Shown here: positions 11,043-25,243 of the stretch, one piece after another | Layout of the letters: every line of letters starts with the position of its first letter | Numbering within the stretch: the first letter of the stretch is position 1 | From: Verpa conica | Taxonomy: Eukaryota > Ascomycota > Pezizomycetes > Pezizales > Morchellaceae | NCBI GenBank assembly: GCA_033030425.1 | Contig: JAUFSD010000025.1 | Span: 682,001-746,000 of the forward strand | DNA length: 64,000 nt | Direction: 5' to 3' | The notes under the pieces: generated by a model | Databases searched by the model: none | Told to the model about the DNA's origin: nothing | The model's input: only the letters and a program-made list of their open reading frames with translations | Program-made: the position numbers and the translations under genes

Positions 11043-12592
11043 TATTGATAGGGAAAGCACCTCTCTAGTGTTACGGCCCTAGTGTCAATAATTTTAGCAT
11101 TACAAAAGATAAAGGACTCTCTAGAAAGCTACACCCGAGCTACACTAGGAATATTAGTAATCTGCCGCCAGCGGTATGGGCCTCTGAATTTAAGTAGGCC
11201 AGGGATATAGTGAGTACTAATTTCAGTACATGGTAGTATACCACCGGTAGGAAGATAGGATTCTGACACATTCACAGGCCATATATACTTGACACCAAGG
11301 AGATTAGGGATGATTTCTAAAAATGGCACACAGTTAATAAATTTTTTTGGGTGGGGTGGTAATCCGAGGTTTCATTTTGGCCCGCTTTTCTCAAAAGAAC
11401 TATATATTATAAAGAACGAGTTGTAGTATGAGGATTACTTAGTAATTAAAGGTCACCTAGGTATTTGCGTTATATAATAGTTTCTTCTGTTAGATGAAAT
11501 GTAGAAGTAAGATGAGCCTTCTTTATTATATTCAAGTATGGCCCAGGCTTATATACCGAATAGGTTTGTTAAACGAACTAATAGCATACTCGGCTTTTGA
11601 GTAAGTTATATCACCCGATAAACTTTAACAGGTATAAGTTTTAGGTCTACAACTGCCCTAGAGGCTACTAGTTGTGATAACTATATAAGTCGTGGAAAAG
11701 GGTTTCGTAGTACTGTTAAGGTCGCCATAAACCGTCGGTTAATATTACGTGTTAAATAAATGCCTTGTAGGGCTACACGAATTTTACGGTTTGTTCATGC
11801 TCTTTCGATTTCTTCGCCTATAGAGATTAACATATTTAAGGATCTCGCATGAGTTTTTCTAATCTAGTCTCGTAAGATACGGTATTGACATTGATAAAGA
11901 TCTAGATTAGTCATAAAGAATGTGACCCGTACCTACTAAGAAGTTAGTGGGTTTGTGAAACGCCTCCCTCTCGGAAACGACGGGCACTGAGTACATAGTA
12001 CCCTATAAACGACTCTACTAGTTGTGCGGAGTATTTGGTCCCTGGTCCCTTTTGGAATCTATAAATTGGTTGATCAAGGCAGCCGACCGGCCGGCCGGCA
12101 ACACCCCTGTATATACTCTAGAGTATGAGAATCTCGGGTCCAGAGCCGAATTTGTGAGTATGTATATCATTCGTAGTGTTGGTAATATAGTGGTATATTG
12201 TTTCATGTTATTGTTATGTAAACATATATTCTCTTACTCTGATCCAGCTAGAAAGGGATTTCCCGAGGCATACTCTACCTTCGAACTCTCCCACCCACCC
12301 CTCTCTAGGTTTCCCAGTTTGGCTACTATGTCCGGTTAATATTTAATTCCCTGTACACAATCTTCCCCGCAATCAGCTGGGCTGATCTTACATGTCAATT
12401 GAGACTAGCGGAAATTGGGTAGGGTATGGTGAATGAATTAATCATAAGTATATGGGACCCAAGGGCTAAGGTACGAGTAAGGTATAAAGAACCGTAGGTT
12501 TTAGCTAAATTCCCGCTTGTTGAAATAATATTTTATGAGTTCCTCATGGTACATAATGTATCGGTCACCTATTATATAGTTAGTCCTATGTA

Positions 12593-12780
12593 TATAGTTG
12601 CACCTCGCTATAAGAAACGCCAAGTATTCAGCGGATTTCGTTTCTTATAGAAAATTTTCCAAAGATATCCCTTATAGCAAGGGTATATTTGGTGTGGGAA
12701 AATCCGGATTGACCTGGAAAAAGTTTCTTACAGCAATATTTTTCTTACAACAAGGTTTCCTATAGCGAGGTGTGACTGTA
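12593..12780. mobile_element. pogo/Tc1-like miniature element, copy 1
   Basis: The ends form imperfect inverted repeats: left GCACCTCGCTATAAGAAACG, and the right end reads as the complement of CACACCTCGCTATAGGAAAC. The outermost bases are TA at both sides, consistent with a TA target duplication. The CAGTCA-like tip and ACCTCGCTATA core resemble pogo-type ends. It is about 188 bp and non-coding. A second copy lies 625 bp downstream. Confidence 0.75.
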
Positions 12781-13404
12781 GTCTCTTATTTGTCCACTAA
12801 TCCTCATATAGATAGTTTTAACTAAGTTTAAATACAAAAATTTAAGAAATTGTGTGGTAGTCAAAGGCCTAATATCTCTACCTTCATCTTTTTAATTTTA
12901 TGATTAGGTAGATCAGCAAAGAATTTCTATGTGAATACATGTATCTCTTGTAAATCGTATCATGATACGTTCCTCTAATTTAGAGGGAATTTAAGATGGC
13001 CTAAGCATGAATGAGGGGATGGCTCTGGGTACAGTCGAATTGGGCTATTAGCATTTCGTAGTATTTGCTGGATTTAGCAGATGTTTCGTTTCGAGGGGCC
13101 ATTCGCATGTGTACTACTTATTTCTATAGCCATACGTGCATATAGGCAAGGGAATTAGTCTTACCATAAGCTCTAACTCTTTTTGGCTGGTGTTACAGGT
13201 AAGTATTCTAGAGATTGGAGGGTTTACCCGAAGACCATATATCCGGCGACGAAGGATTCCAAAGAACCATCATTGAGAAAACGCCTTTACCCGCTATAAA
13301 TTTTTAAATATTTCACTGAATCTAATTCTTATTAAGCACTGATGACCCCGCAATTCGATACCACCATCTAGATGAGTCCGCCGGTAAGAGTTATATATCA
13401 GGAG

Positions 13405-13577
13405 TACAGTTGCACATCACCTCAAGAAATACCAAGTATTTAGCCAATTTCGTTTCTTATACCGAGTTTCCCGAAGATATCTATTATAGTAAGGATAATT
13501 TTGGTGTGGAAAAAATCTAAATGGATCTGGAAAAGTTTCTTACAGCAAAGTTTTTCTTACAGCAAGGTGTGACTGTA
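13405..13577. mobile_element. pogo/Tc1-like miniature element, copy 2
   Basis: This is the same element as at 12593, in the same orientation. Shared blocks include CCAAGTATT, TTTCGTTTCTTAT, TTGGTGTGG and the right end CAAGGTGTGACTGTA. The left end begins TACAGTTGCACATC, where the other copy reads ACCTCG. Most differences are small substitutions, and the copy is about 15 bp shorter. Terminal TA dinucleotides flank it. It is non-coding. Confidence 0.75.
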
Positions 13578-15040
13578 TATACTCAGATCCCTGTAGTGCC
13601 AAGCGATATAGAGGGGTTTAGCTGGGGTCTAATTACCCTTGCTACTAGCTATAATACCACAGTGCGGAAGCTCTCACATCCGCTTATTTCGTGTAGTACT
13701 TGCTTCAGCAAAGACAACCATTATTCTCCCCTCTTAGATAGTGTAAAAATATTTCAATGGCCTTTGATACGTCCTATACAACCATAGGTTTTCTTTCTTT
13801 GTATTATCGTAAGTTTTGTAGTTGTAAGCTGCGCATAAAGGAGACAGTCCAACTGTAATTATGGTCCTCATATCATTAATTCTTAGGTTAAGATAAAATC
13901 TCCGACATAGTGCAGAAACTTGCTTCGTGATGATGATTGCCAAGAGAAAAATCGAGAATTAGCCTCTAATAGTGCCGCAGGCCTTGCTGAAAACCATGCC
14001 GGCCATGAACGGACGAGAGGAAGTAGCGTTTATAATCATATATATCAATTAACGCGATACCGAGTAAGTGTTTAGGCGGTATAATAGTAGCTCTGCCTAC
14101 GGATTGAGCGGGGACGTACGACACTAACAACCAGCTTAGGATCCCCGGGTCGTGTGGGGCTAACGTCAAGTGACATGTAGGCTGGGGTGTAGCAGGCTAT
14201 GAAAGTTGAAGCCTACCCCTGCCTGTATGTAGCACTTTTCTCTAGTTACTAAGTCAAGAAAGAAACGGTAAAAGAGCCAAGGGTGTTGGTGGAACAGGGA
14301 CTACCAGATGTCAGGAAAATTCCCATGATCTGTAGTTCACAAATCATAGGCATTGAACACAACATAAAAATTGTGACTTTGACGATCATCCCGGGGCGAG
14401 CCTCCGTATATGAGGCTACTATTGATTTTCCCCAAAAGAGTAAGGTAAACTCTTTATACCCAATTTTTTCGTACGATACCGGATAGAAAAGCGGAGTTTA
14501 CAGGTTTATAGTGCGTAGCTACTGCATAAACTAACAAGGGTCCCGGCAAGTAGTAGTGATACGAAATAAAAGAGCGCAAATCTCTAGCCTCGTTATATTA
14601 ATATAAAATCGGTGTTCGGACGTCCTATACGTGCCTATTTTGTTATAGGTACATGAAACCCAACACTTGCAATCCACAGTTCCTGAATTCAAGGCTATAA
14701 GCACCGTGTGTTAGTCCGCCATCAAACAACTGTATCTGCATGTTTCAAGGCTACAGTACGTACGTAATGGCACAAGCCCTGCTAGCAATAAGAATAACCC
14801 CCCTGACGGAAAGACGCCCCGTTATTCTACACTCGGCCTTCATCAGAGCGAGGTGCTCTAGCAGTTTACAATAAAATGCGAAGAATGCGGGGTACTTGAC
14901 CGACATGGGAATATTGCTGAAGGATAGCGGAATAGAGATAGTTGGTTAATTGTTTGGTATCTCTATAAAACGTCGATGGCTCCGCAGCCGGCCAAGATAT
15001 TTTCAAATAGAAATCACAGTATTTGATACTATTCTACAAC

Positions 15041-16590
<1,550 letters not shown>

Positions 16591-17175
16591 GTTACATTCT
16601 ACACTCACTTAAATCATGAGATTGAAATCTAACGAAACTATGGGGGAAATAGAAGCATAAACATGATGTCACAGATTTAAGCAAGCGAAAAAAGTATCGG
16701 TAGCCTATTTCAATTAACTATATTATGGGCAACTTTCTGTGCGTAGCTTGGTTCCAAGGTTCGTGGACTCACAAATGAATTACAGCCAATCACAGGCCGG
16801 AGTTAAGACACATGAAAACTCCAAGCACGTATTTTAGTGCGCTGAGAAACTTACAAAAGTGACCATAGCATACGACTGTAGTTCTCTCATGAGCCCCCTA
16901 TTCAACCAGAGGATTCCTAAGTGAGATTATTCGTAATAGTTCGATTAATACTATACAAAGGGGAAAAAATATTTCGCGCTTGACTCAGATCGAGTGATAA
17001 TTTATGGATATGGTAACTTCGGGGATGTATATTTTTAGGAAAAACATCTCGCTCCACGGGAGCTATCTTCTAAATTCTATAAAAAAATTTTTTTTTTACA
17101 TTCCTTAGGTGCCTTAGTACTCCCCCTGATGATATAAACAAGGACCTGCCCTATAAATCTCAGTGCTTTGCAAGG
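16591..17175. other. Convergent intergenic region, no gene seen
   Basis: 585 bases between the 3' ends of the GH53 gene and GalT. It is AT-rich with an A/T run near 17,081-17,098. I see no gene or structured element. Confidence 0.6.
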
Positions 17176-18525
17176 TCACTCTAAATACTTTCTATAAACT
17201 TCATCGCCCCTCAGGTTCCTCAGCCTCTCTGCAGCTTGTTCCGGCGTGATATCTCGCTGGGGTTCTGCCATCATTTCATAACTATTGCCACCGAGTTAGG
17301 TCAACAAAGGCTCTATCAAAATATTCTGGGATTCTAGGAGGGGTGAAGGAATGGAAACATACCCAACCAAAAACTTTCGAACACTCGCGCTCCTCAGTAA
17401 TGGCGGATAGAAATGTAGATGTAAATGGCATGCCGCTCTCTCCTCCCCAGTGCATACAAGTGGTGCCTGATGAATCCCCATACTATACGGAAAAGATGTC
17501 TCAAAAAGGTTATCATAGCGCTTTGTCACCTGAGCAATCACCTCTGATAGTCCCTCCTGCTCTTCCGCTGTGAGCTCAGGTAGCGAGGAGACCTGTCTGA
17601 TTGAAACAACCATTGTTTCAAATGGCCAGACTGCCCACCATGGACACAGCGCAACAAAATGCGAGTTTGCAAACACAACACGCTCCTGTTTCTTGAGTTC
17701 GAGATCAACATAGTCCTTTAGAAGGCCAGTACCATGCTGGGCTTTATAGGCAAGCATGTGTTGCAGTTCAATGCCAGGTTCTTCGGGGATTCCCATAGTG
17801 GTCCAGACTTGGCCATGCGGGTGGGGGTTAGAGCAGCCCATTGCTGCACCTTTGTTTTCGAAGATTTGCATATATGTGTACTGGTCCTTCGGAGTTGTGA
17901 CCCCTAGGGTCGAAGGAGCGGGGGCGAAACTCGGGTGCTGAGGGGGGAGGTGAGAAGAGTAAAGAGCAGTCCAGGTGTGGATGATGGGGAGGATGGATGC
18001 GGGGGGGAGGTCGGCGAGGGTTAAGTTGTGAAAAGGGTTGAAGGTTATGACGTAGCATTTACCTTTTGTGGAGGTTGCACGGAGAAGTAATGGTGACTTG
18101 TCTTTACTCAATGTTAGTGGATAAAGCAGAGAACTTTGAGGGCTTCAATATGAAGATGAAGTATAAGTTACCATCAGCTGACTCTGCAATTGGCTGATCG
18201 TAGTCCGGTTGATCCTCCTTAACAGCACTGTAGTCGTTCACAAAGACAAAGGTCTCTTTGTACGCGGGATTACTGTCCCCGGCTGCACGTTTGTTACCAG
18301 GACATAGGTAGCAGGCTGGATCATAAACGGGTAGGGTAGTTTTTGACGGCTCTTCCTGTTGACCTCTATGACTCTTTGTTAGAAATGACCAACCCTCTCA
18401 AACAACCTAGACTAAACATACTGCCATGGCCGCTTCGTCCTATGTGGAGAGACGAGGATCCATGATCCACGGAGAGGATTGAAACGGCGGTGGGAAATAT
18501 CGTTAAGAATTTTCTCTTCAGACAT
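17176..18525 (-). CDS. Galactose-1-phosphate uridylyltransferase
   Basis: Four exons on the minus strand (18525-18422, 18365-18172, 18101-17363, 17281-17176) give about 380 residues, matching class I GalT. The protein opens with [18 protein letters not shown], carries a zinc-ligand type CYLCPGN motif and has the catalytic NPHPHGQVW. It then shows [17 protein letters not shown] and GIHQAP blocks (seen as [13 protein letters not shown] and MGIHQAP), [13 protein letters not shown], and the C-terminal [15 protein letters not shown]. It transfers UMP between UDP-glucose and galactose-1-phosphate in the cytosolic Leloir pathway. The third exon's acceptor is read as AAAG (18102-18105), which keeps frame; a nearer TTGAG acceptor would break it. 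It is convergent with the galactanase gene. Confidence 0.92.
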
Positions 18526-19035
18526 TCTGTGTTTTGAAGAGACTGGAAGATGAATTTGAGAGATATAAGTGGAGGATATAAATATCGTGAATTTTTCTGG
18601 CGGTAGAGCGGGGAGGGTTGAATAGTGGGGTTGATTCCCCGGGTAATTTCCACGTGCGGTGAGGATCGGTAGAGATGCCGGTGGGCTCCGTAGGGTAGAA
18701 TGATATCATCTTCTTTTGACTTGCTACATGTATATGTGTATATGCTATTCAGAAGGTCTTGGGTAATTTACTCTAGTAGGAAATATGTAGTAGCAGTCAG
18801 ATTGGTCTACTCTATGATACCAGGAGATATTATAGTACATAAAGCCTCGACAGACATAAGGCTTACTACATGTAGGATTGAGTACTCGTTAGAAAAAAGG
18901 TTGTATACCTGTATGTAGACAATCACCAGAAGGTGCGATAGTGATGGAAGTCATGCTAATCGTAGTGCGTTAATGATCAGTATGTTTGAGGGTGATGTTA
19001 TACTTGCTGGCTTCCGACTTACTATAGCCAAACTC

Positions 19036-19153
19036 TTGTGTACTTCGGGGTGGAGGAAAGTGACGAGAACTGTGGCAGGGCGAATTGTAGGAAAAGATCA
19101 GCGTAATTCCACCGCCACAGTTCTCGTCACTTATCCCCACCCCCGAAGTACAA
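19036..19153. mobile_element. Foldback element, about 40-bp arms and 37-base loop
   Basis: The left arm (19036-19076) contains TGTACTTCGGGG and GTGACGAGAACTGTGGC. The right arm (19114-19153) is its near-perfect reverse complement, containing GCCACAGTTCTCGTCAC and CCCCGAAGTACAA. The loop is 19077-19113. No clear target duplication is seen. This could be a miniature inverted-repeat element or a very stable transcribed hairpin. Confidence 0.7.
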
Positions 19154-20660
19154 TTTATCCGGGAGAACCTCGGGCTTAGGCTCAGTTCGTGCGGGCTGAG
19201 GAGTAAATTACCGCACTCGATCTATGTGGCGTTGTGGCGGTGCGGGTACAAACACTTCTAACATGTTGCTAGACGCGTCATTCGTGAGAAACCCTTCCTA
19301 TGCGGGCTACCCGGCGTACATACCATCGGGATAGCTATTGGGCTCGCGCTTTTATCTATTGCCTAATAGTATATGCTATCTACGCCCAAAGGTTTACCCC
19401 GTGTCAGTTAGCAGCTGAGGCGGGAGGCAGTGTCTTGGAGGCTTGTTTGACGTCGACTAACTAATTGATACTGATAACAGACAGAACTGGGGTCATCAAA
19501 TAGGAGCGAGATAAATCACGGACGCTTGCCCCCCGAGCATGTTAAACAGATTAATCTATAACTACGCTCGTTATAAGTAGAAACAAATACATGTATGTAT
19601 GCATTATGATAAGGGCCTAACTAATTGAACGAGGGGCCCGCCTGTTTACAAAACGGAAGGAAATTAAAATTGTTCTATGCTCTAGAGCCAACTCGGCCCG
19701 GAAGATTTTTTACGCCCCCCCCCCTCCGAGTAGCGAAAACGGCAAGCCGAACAAGATTTTGGCTACAGCTATATTGAGGAATTACTTCCCACCTCCTTCC
19801 GTTATCAGCGCTTATACTCCAGGAACCCCATGATCTCCTGTCACTTTGCTTTTCTCCGTAAAGATGTAGGCAAATGAGTCTGGTTACATCGGGGTTCTCT
19901 GCGTTCACCCTGTAGTTCGGCAACGTAATCTTCAAATGCCGACTGCCGATTTACCAATTTCCCCCAACTTCCGAGGTAAGCCGGCAACAGTAGAGGGATA
20001 ATCCATGAAATACAAAGATGTAATCAACCCAATTTTTATTCTCCTCAATGAGGGTTCCAGATAAGACACTCAGACCTGCAATGGCACTTTGCCCCAAGCC
20101 CGCCCCCAGTGTCTCACCTTTTCTCGCATCCCGCTGGGTTCTCCAGGTTTTGTTTCTCATCGAGTTTGAAGAAAGTCTGCCTACACACACGGGGTTGTAC
20201 GCGAGACATTCCATTAATTTATTGAAAATAGGCAGCTGACAGTCGAGAATACTCGGTAAATTTTTATTCTTCTTAGAGTTGAGGTCTAGGCACAAAATCT
20301 AGTCATAAATTTACGTGAGTTAGATAGCCCCTGCATACCTTTGTTCCCCAATTTTTGGTTGTGCTATAGGATTCTCTCAGGTGGATGCAAGGGTTTTTTG
20401 CCCGTTTTGGTTTTTTGCTTAGGTGCTTCTGGGGAAATAAAGCTGTTGCTTTTCTTTCTGCTTCCTTTCTTTTTCCGTTTTTGTGTTATGAGTAGGTCCT
20501 TATGACCTGTCAGATATTATACAAAGTTTAGGGTCATGCATTGTCACTCGCACTATAGCCTTGTAGTGTGGTGTACCCTCCCACTGGTGATGCTGCCTGC
20601 CCCAGGTAGGGAACCAAGGACCAGGGAGAGTGATCTTCTTACCATCGCTCCCGCTGGGCC

Positions 20661-20741
20661 CTCCACCAAAGCTCTCTTCTTAATTGGCCATGTTGTAATT
20701 AACTAAGCTCTAGTACTAGTAATTTTCACCAGACTAAGGGA
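20661..20741. repeat. Dispersed repeat, copy 1
   Basis: Aligns with 28,042-28,136: shared CTCTT-TTAATTGG, ATT-ACTAAGCT and AATTTTCAC-AGAC-AA-GGA blocks in the same order. The second copy has an extra roughly 15 bases near the middle. It may be a SINE-like or other decayed repeat; no ends or tail can be defined. Confidence 0.55.
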
Positions 20742-21010
20742 TAATACCAACGTATGTGGGGATTTCAATATTGCCTACCGCCTAAGACTTTTATAGTAAT
20801 GGTTTGCGTTACGAACCTTCTTGTTAGTATTTGTTTAGTAAAGCAAAAAGGGGATGTCTATATGAACGGTGATACCTTAACGGCAGAATATCTTTTATTT
20901 GTTGGTGGAGGCTAGCTAGGTGCTGCTGCGGTTCAAGCGCATATGATTAAAGCAGATGAATGAGACGGAATGAAAAGCCTCCTACCGGAGAGATACCCGG
21001 GCAGCATTTA

Positions 21011-21052
21011 CTTTATCGTACGAGGTGTTTCAGAAGTGAAACACCGATAAAG
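21011..21052. other. Hairpin (two-part stem)
   Basis: The inner stem is GGTGTTTC (21024-21031) with GAAACACC (21038-21045), closed by a six-base loop. An outer CTTTATC (21011-21017) pairs with GATAAAG (21046-21052), leaving a six-base bulge on the left side. No gene context explains it. Confidence 0.5.
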
Positions 21053-22072
21053 CACCCGGAATCATCGTGGTTTATTCTGTTCTTCCTAGAGGTTGTTGAT
21101 TTTGGGTTTCTAGAGAGACTCATGTCTAGCCACTCACATGCATAGCTTCAGTAGCAATAGTTTGTACAACCAGCTGGGCTTTAAATTCCACCCTGTTCAG
21201 TTAGGAATCCTAAGACATGGCGCATTGAGTTAGCCAGTACTTGTGAGTTCTGGAGATCTTCACAGACACGTTGCCGGGCCCACCGCTGAATTACACCTCT
21301 TCCTCGTAAACTCATTATAGCAACCTCACTTTGGCATAAAGTAGCTCCACGCGAGGAACCCGAAGAAGGTATTTGTCGTTCTCTGCTCTTACAAGACCCC
21401 GCTCCCGGATCCTCAACCGGGAATCTTTCATACTGTTAGAGACTCCACTTTGTGTGCCATTAGCCGACTAGATTCCTGTGCACGGATACTATGGTGATCT
21501 AACGGCCGCTTGCTCCACAACGGGGAATTCAGAATGGGGTCAAGGCTGAGTAGCCACGTATTGTAGGGATCTGCCGTGTCGGATCAATGGAGGTTCCTGT
21601 AGTTCTCGAATGTTGTGAAACACTTCTCAGTCCTTCTGTTGCGGTCTCAGTCGCGAGGATTTCGAGTTGGAGGTTTTCTTTATTTTGGCGTTTAGATGTG
21701 GCTGGTGTGTGATTGTGTCATGGATGATCGTCGATCCGGTTTCGCTTCGCGAGTCCACCTGGTAGTGATCATCTCGCTTCTGACAGCATTAATGTGAGAG
21801 TGATCCTTAATTGGCGGGTTTTCCGGGGAGGCAACCTCCCATCTAGAGTACAAAACCAACCCGAGGCCCAGGTTTTGTGGGGAGCATAACAACCCTATGC
21901 CTTGGTAACAGTAATCGCCTCCCCTCCCACTGGGGCTCAGAAATCATCTTCTCCCAGCGATCCTCGATACCTTGTGTGCATATTTGAATCCCTGGTTTTT
22001 GTGTTTTTTTTTTTGGCAAACTGCGTCCATAAATCTAAACAGTTTGGCTTTTTAATTTCGTTGTGGTTACAA

Positions 22073-25000
22073 ATGAGTAACCCAAATGGATGGTCGGGGA
22101 GTGAGACTGTATTCGTCGTATCAGTCACTCTCGTCGCGCTTTCTTTCGTAGCTGTTGTTCTTCGATTTATCTCTAGGATTGTGGTGAGAAGACGGATAAC
22201 TGTGGACGATTGGCTCATTCTGCTAGCATGGGTATGATCTTTATGATCTTTTGGTTTTTTTTTTGGTTCAGACTTTGATCGTCGCTAAATTTTAGAGTAG
22301 TTACTGGCATTTGGGATGTCACTCGCTCTATGTATAGGTAAGTTAGATACCTAAATAATTATAAAGATCCCCCCCCTAATTCGGTTTCCAAAGATGTTAA
22401 TATTTCTAGGGCTGAGATATGGTCTTGGAAGCAACGAGCCGCTGTCAGAGGTTTCTCAGCATCTAAAAAATATGGAGGCTAGGAGGCAGGTACGCATTCG
22501 TTTCGAGTTCAGCATGATAACTTAGATATCTGATATTTCAAATAGGCACGTTTTGCAATTGTTCTCCTCTACGTGAGTACTATCATAAAATCTACTTATA
22601 TATATGTAGCCATTAGCTAACCTACCATGCTTAGAACCCGACATGTACGGTAACAAAGATATCAATACTGTTTTTCTACTTGAGCCTCTTTAAAAACTTC
22701 AAGCCACTCAAGTGGAGCACCTGGATAACTATGGGAATCGTGGGAATCGGAGGATTCGTATTGACAATGTTCATGTTATTTCAGTGCAGTCCTGTGAGCT
22801 TAAACTTTTATAAGGGGTTAAAACTGTTTTATTAAACGTACACGGCTCATAGAATTTCAACTAGGTCTCTGCAGCTTTCTCGAATAAATATGCGCCTCCG
22901 CTAGAAGCAAATTGCCTGAATACAATCACAATTCTCTACGCATCAGCGCCGCTAAACATCATCACGGATTTAGCAATCCTGCTCCTACCAATGCCAGTCC
23001 TAACATCACTGAATCTACCCCGGAAAGAGAAGGTCGTTGTGGTTTGTCTGTTTGCAGGAGGTGGATTGTGAGTAAATTAGTTCCTACTAGCTAGGGCTTT
23101 AAGATCAAAATCACGTGGTTTGCTAACTCCAACCCAAGTGTCGCCGCTGTAGGTGTTGTACGAATTTATTTCCTAGACCGGGCTATTGCTTCTGGAAATT
23201 TTGATTGTAAGGGAAAATCCCACCTAAGTATGTTTATTTAAGCTTTACTAATTGTATGGTTATAGCGGACGTCTTATTATCATTTATGTGGTCAGCTATC
23301 GAGGTGAACGTTGGCATAGTTTGCTCATCAATTCCGATGCTCAAGCCCTTAGTCATCCTTATAGTTCCAGGCTTCTCTAGCCGCGAGACGAGTTCTGGAT
23401 ACGGAGGGCGGGAACTAGACGTACGTCCATCGAGTTACCATTCTGAGACAGCTGGCTTGGATATGCATGGGACAATAAGCAACGACTCTGGGGCACAAGA
23501 TCCCAATTGCAGCATGAGTATGGGCCATAATACCCAATCAACCAGAAGCGGTCGAAATACGACAAACGTGCTCTCAGTAGTCCCTAAATCTCAAATACAT
23601 CCTGTTGGTGCCTCGATAAGAGACGTGTGGAAACCATTGGTTCTAGTCACAACTCTCTTCTTCTTCTGGGGGTTCTCATATGGACTTATCGGTGTTTTAA
23701 GGAGTAAATTTAGCGTGCTTTATAATTTATCTACATCCCAGGCGTTAGTGCTAGAAGGAGTGTATTTTGCGTCAGTTGCCCCTTTTACGGCGGTACTGAG
23801 ATAGTTTTGTGCTTTCACTGACATTCATCAGGCCGTACCTAGTGACGCCTCGATTCTTTTCAGGGATTCTGTTGAAAAAGTATGGTTTTAAAGCTACTTT
23901 TATCGCTGGATTGCTCTTATACACCACTGGCTGCTTGGTCTTCTGGCCAGCGGGAACCTTGGGTTCCTTTCCTGGATTTGTTGTGGCCGCGATCATTGGT
24001 GGGATTGGGATTGCAACGTAAGATTCCGTCTCAAAATTGTCTAGGATATTAGTGCTAAATTTACTTTCAGAATTGAGACTGCTGCAAATCCTTATGTTGT
24101 GTTGGTCGGTCCCATAGGGATGGGCGAAGCTCGACTCGGGATTGCCCAAGGATTCCAGGCTGTTGGTACTATAAGTGCCTCTCTCCTGGAATATTGCACA
24201 ATCTTTTCTAAAATATCGCAGAGCAATAAAGGGGCTGCAGATATGAATTGGGTATTTTTGGCAATTATCTTGTTCATGGTTTCCCTTTCGGTAATCTTTT
24301 ACTACTTCCCCCTCCCTGAGATAAGGTGAGTCAATGCTAGCTCTATTATCCATTCTACATGTGACTCTAATTTTAGTTTAGGGACGACGAATACCAGAGT
24401 ATAGCATTTTGTGAAGGTCCCTCGCTCTGGAGGAGTAAATATGCAATTGGACCAATAATCGCGGTGGCAACAATTTTCTTGTATGTTGGTGCACAGGAGA
24501 TGTTTACAGTGTTTTGGGAGCAGTATCTCGAATCTATCGGGATAGAGTATGTAGTATCATATCCTGACTGAACAAAACCATCAAGCTAATGGCTATTTTA
24601 GGGATGCGAGAACTAAAATGAATTGGGAAATGCTCGGTTTTGGTCTTTTTGCAGTCGGTCGTTTTGTTGCCGGTATTGCTCTACTGTGGCTTTGCCCTCG
24701 TCTTATTCTGGTTTGTTGCTTGGTAGGTTGTGTTGTGACTTCAACGCTTGCCATCACATGTACCGGAAAGACTGCCGCAACAATGATGGTGCTAAATCGA
24801 TTATTCCAGGTATTTATATTCCTGATTAGATTGGTATAGCTTACTTTCTAACGATTTTCTAGTCGAGTATCTTTCCAACAGTCTTTGGAATGGGTCTCCG
24901 TGGTGTAGGACGACACACAAAAACTGTTTCGGTATACCTCGTTACCGGAATCTGTGGCGGGCCGGCACTCTTGAGTGTCTATTATGCTGTGGCAAAAAAT

Positions 25001-25243
25001 GCAGGATATAACAATGGGATGTCAGTACCTGCAATCATTTTTGGGGTCTGTTTAGTGTTCCCGATTTATAGCTACATATCCCCGAACCAGCTGAAACGCT
25101 TCGGATGCGGTATACGTGGGGACACTAAGGATGCGCTTGATGGTATCCCGCCAATAGTGACGGAACTATACCGCCATGCTAAGAAGGGACTCAGCACTAA
25201 ATATTTGAACCATTCCGAGAGTAGTGGAGAGACAGCGGTGTGA
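22073..25243 (+). CDS. Fusion: SAT4/rhodopsin-like 7-TM domain plus FucP-type MFS sugar transporter
   Basis: Thirteen exons join in one open frame of about 810 residues: 22073-22231, 22301-22337, 22410-22489, 22546-22572, 22635-22793, 22865-23067, 23139-23206, 23266-23770, 23832-24017, 24071-24325, 24382-24546, 24602-24809 and 24863-25243. Residues 1 to about 285 form a fungal rhodopsin-like membrane domain (SAT4 family): DDWLILLAW, LRYGLG, TKISILFFYLSLF, a multi-helix core, and W-IE-NVGIVCSSIP. A Ser/Gly-rich linker of about 75 residues follows. From about residue 363 comes an MFS transporter of the fucose/glucose-galactose permease group: LFFFWGFSYGL, YGFKATFIAGL, LVFWPAG, IETAANPYVVLVGP. 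The seventh-to-eighth domain transition lies inside one exon (23266-23770) with no stop. I infer a plasma-membrane sugar carrier with an added membrane module; two genes misread as one remains possible if an internal promoter exists. Confidence 0.8.

Larger units (their letters stand above)
10308..15040. other. AT-rich gene-free island with small inverted-repeat elements
   Basis: About 4.7 kb of AT-rich DNA between the tRNA and the GH53 gene. It contains the 237-bp foldback element and two related pogo-like miniature elements described separately. Stops are frequent in all frames and no transposase or other protein is recognisable. A GGCCGGCCGG run at about 12,089-12,099 stands out against the AT-rich background. 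This fits a RIP-affected repeat island, but base composition was judged by eye. Confidence 0.55.
18526..22072. other. Gene-free region with a foldback element and a repeat copy
   Basis: About 3.5 kb between GalT and the SAT4-transporter fusion gene. It holds the hairpin element at 19,036-19,153, a dispersed repeat copy at 20,661-20,741 and a hairpin at 21,011-21,052. Several open frames of 60-115 codons occur on both strands, but none has a recognisable motif or codes in a way that looks conserved. The last few hundred bases presumably contain the promoter and 5' UTR of the downstream gene. Confidence 0.5.

Noticed and set aside
19675..20295. Open frames of 86 and 114 codons on the minus strand
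   Set aside because: No motif, no splice partners and an atypical composition; not supportable as a gene.
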